From: Corynespora cassiicola
Taxonomy: Eukaryota > Ascomycota > Dothideomycetes > Pleosporales > Corynesporascaceae
Assembly: GCA_022059125.1 (NCBI GenBank)
Contig: JAEUWY010000014.1
Location: forward strand, 1 to 64,000
Reading direction: 5' to 3'
DNA length: 64,000 nucleotides
Made by a program: the position numbers and the translations under genes. The first letter of the stretch is position 1. Every line of letters begins with the position of its first letter. The notes under the pieces are model-generated. The model was not told the DNA's origin. It ran no database searches and saw only the letters and a program-made list of their open reading frames with translations. This document shows, piece after piece, positions 43,879 through 55,703 of the stretch.

Positions 43879-46259
43879 TTAACCTTTCCTTGGTGTACTA
43901 TATCCAACGCCAACGCCCGGCCTTCTATCCGACGATGGGTCGCGCGCTTGACCTCTCTCCGTACTAACATCTCGCACAGACCTTCTGTCCGTACTTGTAG
44001 CTCGCATGCTTGGTGCTCGACTGCTGGGACTTCGCACACTTGGAGCCCAAGTCAAGCCGCCACTCCTTGTGGTGTCCAAACTTGGGTTACGTAGAGGTCC
44101 CCGATCCCGACTGGGGTCTCGAACGTCTGCAGCCCAGGTCAAGCCGCTTCCGTTCATGGATCTAGCTCGTATGAAAGAATCGTCTCGCGAATCCTCTGTA
44201 TCAAACTTTTCGAATTCCTTCTTAGCATTTTCCTTCTCTTCCTCAATGCTCTGATCGGTATGCGAGCTATCATTGCTCGTTCGCCTGCCCGAGGTAGATG
44301 GACCGGGGAATGGGTTTGAGTTGCCAGGGAATGGAGGCGGCGAGCCCTGCACCTCCGGAGGACCGAACTGTCTTTCAAGATCTGAAAAGCTGAATTGCCG
44401 GTCCATGGTAGGAGCACGAGAGAAGCGGTTCATGACTACAACGCTTCCACGTCTGGGATCCATGTATGCGTTATTGGGAAGAGCAGAGTGTCTGCTGAGT
44501 GGGCGTATCTCGACAGGGTCTTCTTCGACAATCGGAGGAATGTTGCGCCATCGATAGATCATTTCAAGACCGGGTATGGAAAGGCCATGGACCACTATAG
44601 AAAAGAGGACCAAAAAGTAAACGACGGGTCCCATGGCGCGCAGGAGGTCTTCTTCTTCTTGGGTCTCGGCATTATCGATGGAGGGAAACAAGTGACGGGT
44701 GTGTTCTACGTAGAATACTGCACCAATGCCTGTAATTCCATGTCAGGTGACTGCAACGGCTGATTGGGTCAAAGAACACGTACCTATTGGGCCAAAGTAA
44801 CCCATGAACAATGCTTCTTGCCAAGACTTGACCGTGTTGGGCATAAGCTTGAACATGACCATCATGGCAGGAATACGGCGCAAGAAGAGTACCAGTAATC
44901 CAAGGACCATCAGTCGCCCAATCGTTATCCCAGTGACGTCGGGGTTGTTGAACTCGTCCCATGGAAAAATTGTGCCAATGTACATGAAACCTCCAAAGTT
45001 TAGCAAGACGTCGATGCAGCTGTTGACTTCGTCGTGTCTTTGAAGAGTCTCATCAAGGTATTTTCCATCCCAATTCAAAGCGGCGCCAGCACAGAAGCAT
45101 CCAAGAAGGTCATCGAGACCCGCGCAACCAGTGATGCCGATGACGAAGAGGCCGAGGGCGGTGGGAAATAGGAGAAGGCTTTCGCTGTCAATCCATTTCC
45201 TGTATTTATGGTGAGCTTCGTTCTGTTGCAGAATGTTGCAATCGTTGCGAACCTTCGCAGTGAAAAGTTCACCGCATACATGCTCGCAATACCGCAAACG
45301 GCACCAACGATGGCACCGAGTAAGATAAAATAAAGCCATCCCTCGACAATCCAAAGCTCCATAGCCTTGCCTGTACCGCCGCCGAGACGCCCGACATCGC
45401 CAGCACGAGCCATCAGGCGATGTGCTGATTCGGACGCCGCTGACGCGTCGGGCTTGAAGTTGGGATCTTCGGCATGACGAATCAGAAAAGTGGCAAGTCT
45501 GATCACGTTAGCAAGTGTTCGCATGTCAGGTGATTCGTTACTCACAGGAGGAAGGGAAATCCGAATCCATCATTAGACCCTGCTTCGGCAGAGATGATTT
45601 CTCTCAACGCGCGCGGAACGTACTTGTCAGCAAAAGGGCCTTTTGCGATGGCTTGAGACAATACAGGATCAGTAGATGTAACTAGAGATCCGATGACCAT
45701 TGCAGAAAGCTGAAGATACCAAGTCAGTGTCACGCTATCAAGGGTTGCCAGTAGAATGACGTACCGTTGTGAGCTTCGGAATCATAAGCATAATGCATCC
45801 TGTAGTGCAAAGCCACATGATGGTCATGACAGGGATCAAAAGCAGAGCCATGTCTTTCCAGCGATGCCAAGGGTATTTCGCAGGCAGCTGGTATCCAGCC
45901 ATCACCAGCTGAACACCAATCACGACTCGGCACATGCCCTGAAATCATGTCAGTAATACGCATGACAGTGCCTGGCAGTAGGAATTACCAAGGTAATGTC
46001 CTCGACCTGGCCTTCGATTGCATGGCCCCATCTTTCCGAGTCGACAAATTTTGCAGCTATAGGGCCAAGACATATGCCGACGATGACAGCAGGCAGTGCT
46101 TCACCAAGATACCATTTCTGTTTCAACTTCACAGAAATGATGCCAAAAAGGATAGTGAACGCCCCTGGAACAGTTAGACCAAGTATGGGGGGCCAAAGCG
46201 GGTTGCTTACCCAGCACTGCGATCACGATATTCAGTTCACTGACATCGAGGGTTGGCAT
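43879..46259 (-). CDS. Na+(K+)/H+ antiporter, fungal NHA1 type (7 exons)
   Basis: Minus-strand exons 46259-46211, 46164-45989, 45938-45765, 45709-45546, 45498-45253, 45199-44784 and 44729-43879 join in frame to 691 residues; all six introns are GT..AG, 46-56 bp. The membrane half (about 1-450) carries fungal NHA1 landmarks: GAFTILFG, QLVMAGYQLPAKY, TSTDPVLSQAIAKGPFADKY, the ion-binding motif GSNDGFGFPF and CIDVLLNFGGFMYIGTIFPW. The protein exports Na+ or K+ in exchange for protons at the plasma membrane. The cytosolic tail (about 455-691) is hydrophilic and ends in Arg/Ser/Pro-rich near-repeats such as DPSRDRG, DPSSDRRPG and WAPSVRSPS, possible phosphoregulation sites. The tail is shorter than that of yeast Nha1. 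Confidence 0.92.
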
Positions 46260-49200
46260 CTTGGCGGCCCTGTGGACGCTGCTTCAAGGGTGAGACCCTT
46301 TCCAGTGGCTAGGCTTGAGGGAAAGGGTTGAGGTGTAACGAGGTATAACGAGATGCTTAGGAGTTGGAATGAGCCGCCAGGGCAGATATATCGAGAAGGG
46401 GTCGGAAAGGAAATCCTGGAAGGGAAAAGCTCTAACGAAAACCACGCAATGCCAGGCCTGCTGACTGTCTAAAACGCCATAACAGATGAGAGCCGAAAGG
46501 AGCCTCGTGGGATAATTCTTCCGAGAAAGAGGGTATGCAGGATGAGGAGACGGTGGGATGCCAGATGTATCGTATGACGGATAGGAGTACTTTTAAAGGA
46601 CCACAGCGAATAGGTGAAACGGTACCAAAATAGAGTCTGATACAGCGTTTGTTCAACATTGTCTTTTCGTCTGGGGATGGTCTGAAGAGCCTGGTTGGGG
46701 GGAGTCCGCCCGTCGATCCTCACTTCCTAGGCACGATCACATATTGCCACTAAGCGCGGCCGGATGTCCGTCATTTCTCAAGGTCATCAGTATCTCCAAG
46801 GATCACGCTTCTTTTTCAGAGCCCGGTGGAGCAGCCCATGAAGGATTCTTCAACCTATGAGCCTCATTAAGCCTCGTGTTGAATGCCGTGCCCCCCTAAC
46901 AAGATGGCGTCTCCTCACCATGAAGATGGACTGCTTTTCTCGCTGGATACCTCACTTGGCGCTGGGGTGGTTGGAGAGTTACGTCTTGGGTTGGGGTGAA
47001 AATGTCTTGGTACATCTCTCGGCGTGGGCTCTGTGTCCGTGGCAAGCAGAGCTTCAGACGGCGGAGCCGGAATCTAAGAGTCTTGGTTTCTCCTCTTCGG
47101 GTGCCTTAAGACATTTGGCACGGAAAACACGGGTTTGCCCGGGCTGTCGTGTCCACCTCGGCCGCGTGTATAATAGGCATTGCTACCCACTCAATGATGG
47201 GCTCTCCGTGTAAGCATACTGAGGTCATAGGTCTTGTGCCGTGGAGCTGCGAACCCGAGTGGAGGCTGTGTTGGGGCAGTGATGTGGGTTTGGTCTTGCC
47301 TGCAGCCATCGATTCAGCTTGAGCTGAATAGACTTCAAAATGCGTCTAGCAGCACTCTCTGACGACTGAACTCACACCAAGTGCCCGGAAAATGGGAACA
47401 TACAGCCGCCGAACTTTGACACAGAAAGTGGGCACAGTTCCAGGAGACTCCAAGGTGATCACGGTGTGCCGACCACAGCTCACGTTGAAGAAATGGTGGG
47501 TCTAATTTGCTTGGCCCGCCGCCCAGTCCTCTCCGCTGGAGGGGCCGGGGCTTCTCTTGGTATATTCCACCTTCCAAGTCCTCGGCGGGAGGGATTCGTA
47601 AAGCGCCGAGGTGCCTGAGGTTGCCGGTTCCCGAGTTCCGTGCTTCTCATATCCTCTGCGTGTTCTGACTGGCTGGAGTTGATATAGGAGCAATACGTGG
47701 CTCTGCCGATGTATCCGACTGGTTAGTCTTGGTGGCTCGGCAGCGGAAAGGCGGAAACTTGGCATTGGCAACGCCCATGACATCTGCACACCCCCAACAA
47801 CAGCACAAGCGTCTTTGCCGCTTATTTGCAAAACTTCAGTAGTTTCAGGGGCAATGAAGTGCTTCAACCGTGGGCTCTAGACATTGAAAAGGCCCATTTC
47901 CCAAATTCAAGGCTCCTGGCATTAAGTCACTAAACTTTCTAGGATCGAAACCCTGCTACGAGCGATTTTGAGGGATCCAGCGGCTAACCATTGATCACAA
48001 ATTGGGCACAGTTGATCATGTTTGCCGTCTGAAGGATTGATTCTACTGGGAAATTGTAGCCGCAGTGATAAACACACGTCAGTGGGCGTAGTTGCGTCAA
48101 TAATTTCGTTGCGCCAAGGCCACTTGCTGTGCCGAAAGCACCTTGCTTTTTGATCTGACGCCACAATTTTCCAGCTCTCTTTCCAAATACTGAGTCTCTT
48201 CTACAACTTGTTCATGTGGGGCAACTTCACAAATACAGCCCGCCACCTCGCAATATTCCTGCAGCAGATGAACCAATTTCCTCCCTCACGGCTAATAGTG
48301 AATGGCCTCAACACGCCTAGCAGGTGTACTTCGCAGGTGATAAAGCTTCGGATGCCCTAAAGCCAGATTTCGATACATCATTTTAATGCTTTCGAAATAT
48401 GCAGAAGTGTGGAAGTCTGTGGTATACGAATATGGTTTTTCAGCAATGCTTCGCGTTTTGCTCGCCCGCGTATTGACGCCTTCAAATCGGTACACAATAT
48501 TGCGATCATGAAGGGTTTGCTTCAATTATACCACTAGAGCTTTTGACTCCAAATCGAATTAGTCATGAAGGAAGCAACGATAGAATATCTCTGGGGGTCG
48601 AGGGGAGAACGAGTCTAGCAATGAGACACATACATCCAACCACTCTGAATGCCACGTCAGCTCATATTCGTGTCCTTGGACCGGCGCGTTGATTCCTTCT
48701 CGCCATTTTCAGTTTCCTGTATTTTTCTTTCCTTAAGGTTAGCGAACGCAGAGGTCTTGGAATTATGGGGAAACCAAAAGAGAGCAGAAGCAACGATATT
48801 ATGGTGTATACGACGGATCTCGACAATGATGGTTTTTCGAAATAAATCCAATAATGCAGTGTAAAACGGCTATTCGTAACGTAGTAGACTTATCCAGTCC
48901 CAGTAAATGTTGTCAAGAAAGTCAAGCAAAATGAACTTAGCGTGCCATTCTTCGACCACAGTGCGCTTTGATTTGAAGGGAGTGTTTAAACATATAAATT
49001 CCACGTATTCGAATGGGCCCCGTCTACTCTGGAGATGCGATAAAGGAAGGACTGGGATTGCCCAAGGTTGAGGGCTATGCAACTGGGGCGATGAATCATA
49101 TCGAGTAGCCTGTGCGCTCGAAAGCCTGAAGTTCAAAATGTGAGAGGCGAAAAGGTATGGCCTGTCCCGTAGGCTTGAATAGAGCATATTGCTTGGGTGG

Positions 49201-50900
49201 ATTCCAGGGCCTTGAATAAACCCATGACTCTAATAGAACTAGAATTTGGAAAGAACTAAGGAATCCGTTGTAGCCCATTACAAACGAAATGGCGTCATGG
49301 AGAGAGGAGGTATACTACCAGAAGGATTTGGGATCCAGAAGGTACATAGAGCGCTGGGATTCGAGAAAACTAGTATGTAACGCGCCTATCCATCACAGTA
49401 ATCAGATATGTGCTCGTGGTGTTATAAAAAGACACATGGTCTTTTGCGACTCCGTCGGTCTGCACTTTGGTGAAGAAGAGAGGAGAGATCCGAAGTAGGA
49501 GAATCGATGACAAACAAGCAATTGTCATGGATTCAAGGGAAAGTTGGCATGAACCTTAGTGAAAAGAAGGATTTCATACGCGATAGATGACGCCCATTTG
49601 CTGTAGATGCTGAGAACAAGTAGGGCCTAGCGTGATTAAGACCCGTATGAATGCAGGAAGAAGCGGAAGAATTTCTATAACTTTTTTTGAGGTGTAGAAA
49701 AGGTGTGATCGAGCCTGGTTGGATGACAATGCGATGACTAAGTCGCAGTGGCAGAGACGAGGTCACTGCAATTCTCGAAGTACGTTGGCATATTTGTGCA
49801 TGTGCCGTGAGAGGGAACTTAGCTATGTGGTTTTGTTGGCACGGGGATCCTCCATACAAGTCTTTCAAACTATTCGTCAAATTTCTACGCTTTTTGTAGG
49901 ATTATTATATACCTTGTCTTGCCTGTCGTGCCAGAAATGTCCCTTACCGTTGTCCGATGAACCTATTTGGCTTGGTCGTGAATTGCGGCTAAGTTCTGGC
50001 TCCAGGTATGCTTTTTCTAACGTACCACATATTTTGAAACATCAAGAGCTACAACCAATTTCCCCTGCCAGGCCTTAAGGCAGGTTCTTATAACATGTGA
50101 TCTTCCAGTGCATCTGATACCCATTTACCCAGGCAGGTACCTAGATACGTAGGTGGGTGTCTGTATAGGAAAAATTTTGAACCCAGCCACAATGCGGTCC
50201 TCCACACTTCGCAACACCGCCTCGTCCAATCAAGGGAGTTAATTCTGGAGCTAGTATAGCATTAAGTGGCTGCTGTGGCTGCTACAGAACCCGCTAGACT
50301 AGGGCAGGACTGTATGCCAAAATAAGTGCCGATTTGGAAAGTTTGTTTCAAAAGCGGCTACACAGTCGGAAAAAGGTTTTGAGGGATTGTCGGCGCGTAC
50401 ACATCCTTGCGTCGATAGCCAACCGATCGGGTGACGCTCAGTAGCCGCCGACGCTTAACTGGTTAGGTTTACCGCGCCCCCACACCCAAACTTAGAACTG
50501 CGATGAAAGCAGTGTATAATCATGGAGCTCTTCGAGTTTCAACGTGTACTTCGAGATCAACGCTTTTTTCTTTCATTTGGCTTTCCTTTCATTTTTTCGC
50601 GATCCAAAATCTGCCACGTTCTGATAACGGCAGGGCTTACAACGCAATACTCAATCTCACTACTTTCTTCCACGCATCAATTCTGTTCATACCAATTTGC
50701 ATCTTCATCTCACGGAATCGTTTCATAATTATCTCTCTCGTATCTCGACTACATTGATGCACGTGTCATCTTGAATTAGGAGCACCGGCTGGACAAACAG
50801 GACGACATTGGGCAATAATTTCCATCATTGTAACCATCAAGCGCCAAATCTTCCAACAGATATCCACGAAACACACCAAGAATAAATCACGATTTTTATC
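46260..50900. other. 4.6 kb region without recognisable gene
   Basis: Base composition is normal and not RIP-like. Open frames of 60-121 codons occur on both strands but overlap each other and lack family resemblance or splice-consistent extension. The first few hundred bases should include the antiporter promoter, the last ~150 the promoter of the small protein at 50901. A short palindromic-looking run, caggtacctagatacgtagg, lies near 50134. No tRNA was recognised. Non-coding RNA or an orphan spliced gene cannot be excluded. Confidence 0.4.
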
Positions 50901-51278
50901 ATGGCTGCGCCATCTTGCTCGTTTTCTGGCCCCCTACCGAACCCTCAGACCGCTGCGTCGTCCTGCACTGTACCCATCGGGGGCTCAAATTCCACGATTA
51001 TAGACACATGTTGCAACGGACATGTCAATCCTATTCAAACTTATTCCTTTCCTAATTCAAAAGAAGATTGCTACATGTTCTGCACTACCACAGATGTTCA
51101 GACAGTGGAATCCTGTCTGATCGAGAAATTAGGGCCATATGATCCAGACCAACCAGCATTTCAATGTTTCAATGCTGTGGCAGCAATGGAAGGCGTTGGC
51201 AAGAAAATGAGCTTGAAGAAAGACATGTTGATCCTACTTGGTCTTTCAATCTTTGTTGCAGCTTCCGGCATGGTCTAA
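50901..51278 (+). CDS. Small cysteine-rich protein with hydrophobic C-terminus
   Basis: This single exon of 125 residues is unrecognised. Eight cysteines (6, 22, 37, 38, 57, 61, 72, 89) lie in the first 90 residues, with a CC pair and a CxxxC; such spacing suggests a disulfide-rich domain. A final hydrophobic helix (about 109-125, LILLGLSIFVAASGMV) could be a tail anchor or GPI-attachment signal, but there is no N-terminal signal peptide from this start. Good initiation context and an A/C-rich leader support the start. It is convergent with the FAD oxidase gene 184 bp downstream. Similar small orphan proteins occur in Dothideomycetes; function unknown. Confidence 0.6.
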   Translation: MAAPSCSFSGPLPNPQTAASSCTVPIGGSNSTIIDTCCNGHVNPIQTYSFPNSKEDCYMFCTTTDVQTVESCLIEKLGPYDPDQPAFQCFNAVAAMEGVGKKMSLKKDMLILLGLSIFVAASGMV

Positions 51279-51462
51279 TGAACAAGCCATTCACGAAATC
51301 ATAGCATTCGGTGTTACATAAGCGCCTGTTTTTGGGAGCACATTGGACAGTATTCAAACCATCATGTTAAGGAATACTGGCATTTAGGGTTCAAACATCT
51401 TAGCGACTACAAATAAAACTACCTCTCTTTATTTCCTAGAAAAGTGCTTCATACAAGGAAGT

Positions 51463-53569
51463 TCATTTTTTTTTCCTGCAGAGCTTGCCATTCTGAGTTT
51501 TTACGCCCATTTCAACGTCCCTAATCTCCCACTCTGCGCTTCCGACAGCAGTTATTGCGTAAAAAAGCCCCGAAGGGTCATATTTGTTTTTCACAACTAG
51601 CAGCCTCGAGTATTGTTCGCCGTAAAAGTCTTCCTGCCAATTAGGTTCATCAACTGCAGCTTCATTAAGGTATGTACCACCTCCCTCGCTTGCAGGGGTG
51701 ATATCTCTCCATGGCTGTAGTATCTCCTCATTAAGCACCTTGTTCGCCCCCGCAATGATCTCCGCACTCGCATTTGCTGCAAACCTGGGTGATGCTGTAA
51801 TGAAGAAACATTGAACGTTACGCCATGCTGACGACACCGCGTTGTCGACATTTTGTCGGTTCTGAGGTGCCTGATGATAGATTCCAAAGTGTCTACCATT
51901 CTCAACATGCGCACGTAATGTCTGCCATGTTTTTTGGGCCTTGGTTTTGTCCGTCCAGCTGGACTTTGGAATCAATCTATTTCCGGGTAGGGAATTGGCA
52001 TGTCCAAGCGGAAAGGCGCTTTTGCCCCAGGTATCTGAATATGCAGAATAGAATGAATCATAGTATGTTGTGTTTCTGGGCTTGGTGAAGGGTATTTTGA
52101 GCTCATCCACGATGTCCCAGAGCGGTTTGGTCAAGTTGAGATACGATTCTGGAGTGTGACCGGGCGCAAAAAATGTCCTCATATCCAGGGTCAACTGCCC
52201 ATCGGTATTAAAGATGAAGAAGAATGAGTAGGTTCCAGCGTCTGTCATTGTTGGAAACAAGTCCCAAAACGTTCGGACGGCTTTGAAGAAATTCTCGCGC
52301 GACACGAGTTGAGTTCCATCAGAGCTATTCCCCAAAACAAATGTAGAATAGGTAACGTCGATCCTAGGATGGGCTTTGAATATTGCTGAGGTCACAATAC
52401 CATAAGTTCCGCCTCCACCTCCCCGGAGAGCCCAGAACAGGTCTGGATACGAGTCTTCTGAGGCAGTAACAAATCGGCCATCCGCCATTACCACTTCATA
52501 GGCCAAGACTGAATCCGCAGCCATGCCATAGTAACCGCTCAATGGATTATGCCCGCCGCCTTGAAGGTATCCACCAACATACCCGACAGTCTAAACTCAC
52601 TTCATCAGTTTTCAAGACACCTTTCAGTTCATTCAAATGCACTTACAGGAGATATGGCGCCTTGAACAGATACATTGTTAGCATCGGCTGCCTGGTACAT
52701 CTCCCTGACTGTAACTCCAGCAGCAGCTTTAAACGCCTTTCCATAATATCCTGTGGTGTTGTATTCTGGAAGGAATTTAATTTCCTTCAAATTGTGAGTC
52801 CAAACACTCAATGATCCAGCTCCACTTGATTTCCCAAGGTAACAGTGACCTGTGTTCTTGATGACAAGGCGAATGTTGGTATTTCGAGCAAAGTTGACTG
52901 CTGACTGGATTTGTGCAACGGTTGAAACATTAACAGCATAGGCTGGAAACCCTCCTAAAGTACATGTATCTGAAATTGATGCATCTGTACGTGCCATGCA
53001 TGTTTTCCCTTGGAAAATAGGCCACATAATCGATGTGGGATGCTGCTCGCTAGAACTGGTATTAGTGGAGATAAAGCAGCAGTCAGGCATTTCTAGGAAA
53101 CATACTGTGTATCTGGTTTGTTGAAGTTATCAACCAAAGAATGACACTTTCCCGAGTCCTTCGTACCCCACTCTGTTTCGTAGCATACAGACGCAATCGG
53201 AACAGTAGTGATCAAATTGCTTCCAAGTAGGTCATTGAGGGCCCCCCATTCGCTCTCTCTGGGCCAGGAGTTGTCACCAGGAAATGTCTTGCATTCTGCA
53301 AGTTCATCTTTTGGCGGGGAAGGTTCAGAAGCGAACCTCAGTAGCTTGGCCACATCGCAATACTTTCTTGTATCAGAAATACGACTGATTACCCCATCTG
53401 TTAGCTGTTTCCTTTCGTATTCAAACAGCTCTGCTCCCGCTGCTATTTTCTGGGGAACTAAAACCTCAGCTAGGATATTCGTGTCAAATGCGGGCAGGTT
53501 CTTGGTAATAGATGATACCAAGCTTGTTGCCGTAGTCGGAAGGACAAGAAAGAGTCTTAATCGACGCAT
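51463..53569 (-). CDS. Secreted FAD-linked oxidoreductase, PCMH/BBE type (3 exons)
   Basis: Minus-strand exons 53569-53106, 53055-52647 and 52590-51463 (introns 50 and 56 bp) join to 666 residues. A signal peptide is likely (1-20). The FAD-binding PCMH domain spans roughly 165-370 with KNTGHCYLGKSSGAGS (His225 probably binds FAD covalently), GYVGGYLQGGGHNPLSG and ALRGGGGGTYGIVT. The C-terminal berberine-bridge motif NEAAVDEPNWQEDFYG lies near residue 610. Family members oxidise alcohols, sugars or alkaloid-type substrates with O2. The Cys of the usual CPTVG flavin-linking motif is Ser here (ISPTVG), while an extra Cys226 follows His225. About 150 residues precede the FAD domain, a common feature of fungal secreted members. 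Confidence 0.88.
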
Positions 53570-55703
53570 GATTTTGAGCCGTTTCTGTCGTGGCTCTAAA
53601 TCCGGTGTCTAGTAAAGCATTTATAATGCCCCCGTCTTGTTGTGCGAGCACAACCCAACCGCTGGGTTCGATGTAGTGCAGGTTTATATATCAATTTCTT
53701 AACCTTACCTGGAATAATTGTTCTGCAGTAAGATTCTGACTCAGCTGAACGTCAGCAGGTCGGCAATTACGTTGCAAACTGTCCCATAACATCCATAAAA
53801 CCTTCTCTAAAAACATTGAATGTAGCGAAGATGTTTATCAAAGTCTGCACTTTGCATGAAATAACGCAATAAACCAAACTATATTTGCCCATGTTTGATG
53901 AAGCTTCAAGTGTCTAGCCTCACCTGATAAACTATGAGCGATCAGCTCTGTTCAGAAAACCGATGTGCCCGGCTAAGTGCGATTATCTCGTATCGCTCCC
54001 GAATTCGCCTGGAAGGATTCGCCCCGCATTCAGGGTAAACTCCAAATAAGTATTTATATTATATCACTGCTTTGATTAATTAAGTTAAGGCTAATCTATG
54101 CTTGTGCATTGAGCTGACCCAAGGATTTCTACGGCTTAACTACAAGACTGTAATGATCTTCACTTAGTTGTGGGTAATTTTGCATGACTATTCTGCCAAT
54201 ATGAATATCGGTTCGTATCTTTGTGACATTTTTGCAACCCCTTAGCACGCTATCGCTCTCGTCTCGATGGGTTTGAAGATAGAGAGTTAGACTTCGTTGG
54301 CTTTAATCTATAAGAGCATATACATTTGTTATTAGTATCAATAGTATGGTCAAATGTGTGTAGTGCTGAGAAGCACCCATGATGAGCGGATTTACAAGCT
54401 GCGTCCATGGCACCTTACATTAGTCTTTTCACACCCCATTATTTCACCATTGACATTATACTCTCTGGCACTCAATATAAGCTTATAAACCACGTCTCGA
54501 TACTTTCCGCTTAGTCGCTCAATCCACGCGCGATTGGGGCAACATGATCAGCATGAAATTCTGGCAGCCTCCTTCGTTCGAATACAACTAGGTGCGCCTG
54601 TTCAACAGACCGAGATCAATACGCTTCAGAGAGGAAGTTGCTACATACGTTATCGCTTGACATTTTTGTCCATGTCATCTAACTTTGCAAGTCCTGGACA
54701 AAAACCTCCCTTATAGTGTGCCACCAAAACTTCATTGTGTGTCAAAGATTGCTCAAGTCTCACCTGATGAGCAACGCGCACTACGGTCATGAGATGTAAG
54801 CGGGACTTGGTTTTTGTTAAAATTGTCCCTTCATGCCCTCTTGTTGCTCCGCGGAGCATGGATCTGTTCTAAGTATCAAACGCGCTTGGTTCGTCTGCTT
54901 CTGCAGCTCCACGTGCCTTCTTTCCCAAGACCGAGGTGGACCTGATTGGTCCTCGGAATGCCTGTAACTGATTGCCAAGCCGGAATCTCCCCTGTTGATG
55001 TTCTCTAGTGCTCTCTTGCATTGCCATGGGCCGTTAATCTCTCATATGGGAATCTTCGGTGTGTTGTGGCAGAGCAAGCATGTGGAAGGCATTAAGTCGC
55101 CCGCTAGGAGATACGGACCTGATTCCGGCTGATCTGGTAGGGATGTGGAAGGCCCAAAAGAGAGCCCCCGCGATGTTTCAGACCTGTACTCAAGGTTCCC
55201 CGAGCCTCACACTAGCGCGATGCATGTCAATGACGCAGCTTGTCCAAACACAGTAACATCGCATCCCTTGCACAATTTTGAGATGAGATTCATCATTTTG
55301 CATCTGACCCAGCACCTTCTCAGTCTTCCGCACTTTCAGTACTACCGATAGGGCTATTATCCGGGAGTCCAGGTTAGTATCCACACTTTTGTTGCACGGT
55401 CCAAGAGTAAGACCCACTCCGGCGCATTTACGTCACGAACGATTGTGCCTCGTCAAGAGATAATCAGGGTGGACCCGTATATCACGAATTCACAGTCGGA
55501 TACCATCATTCAATGAACTCGAGCGATGTGTTCAGTGGGTGCACGTAAAGAAACCGACGAATGCTTCGAGTAGAACGAGAAGTGAAGTTTATTCCATATC
55601 AAATTTCAAGGTGATCGCACTCGCACTCGGGTCGCGGAGTTTGCCCCACGCTTGCGCCCTGTTCCGGGTCGTGCACAGTACGTGTAATTGCCGCATTCCT
55701 ATC
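53570..55703. other. 2.1 kb region without recognisable gene
   Basis: Only short overlapping open frames on either strand. Composition is mixed, with an AT-richer part around 54050-54350. It includes the upstream region of the FAD oxidase and the 3' side of the sugar transporter. Confidence 0.4.

Noticed and set aside
46857..47213. 118-codon open frame
   Set aside because: No domain, no homology I recognise and overlapping frames of similar length on the other strand.
47930..47960. Possible tRNA T-loop (aggatcgaaaccc)
   Set aside because: No matching A box, acceptor stem or cloverleaf could be formed around it.
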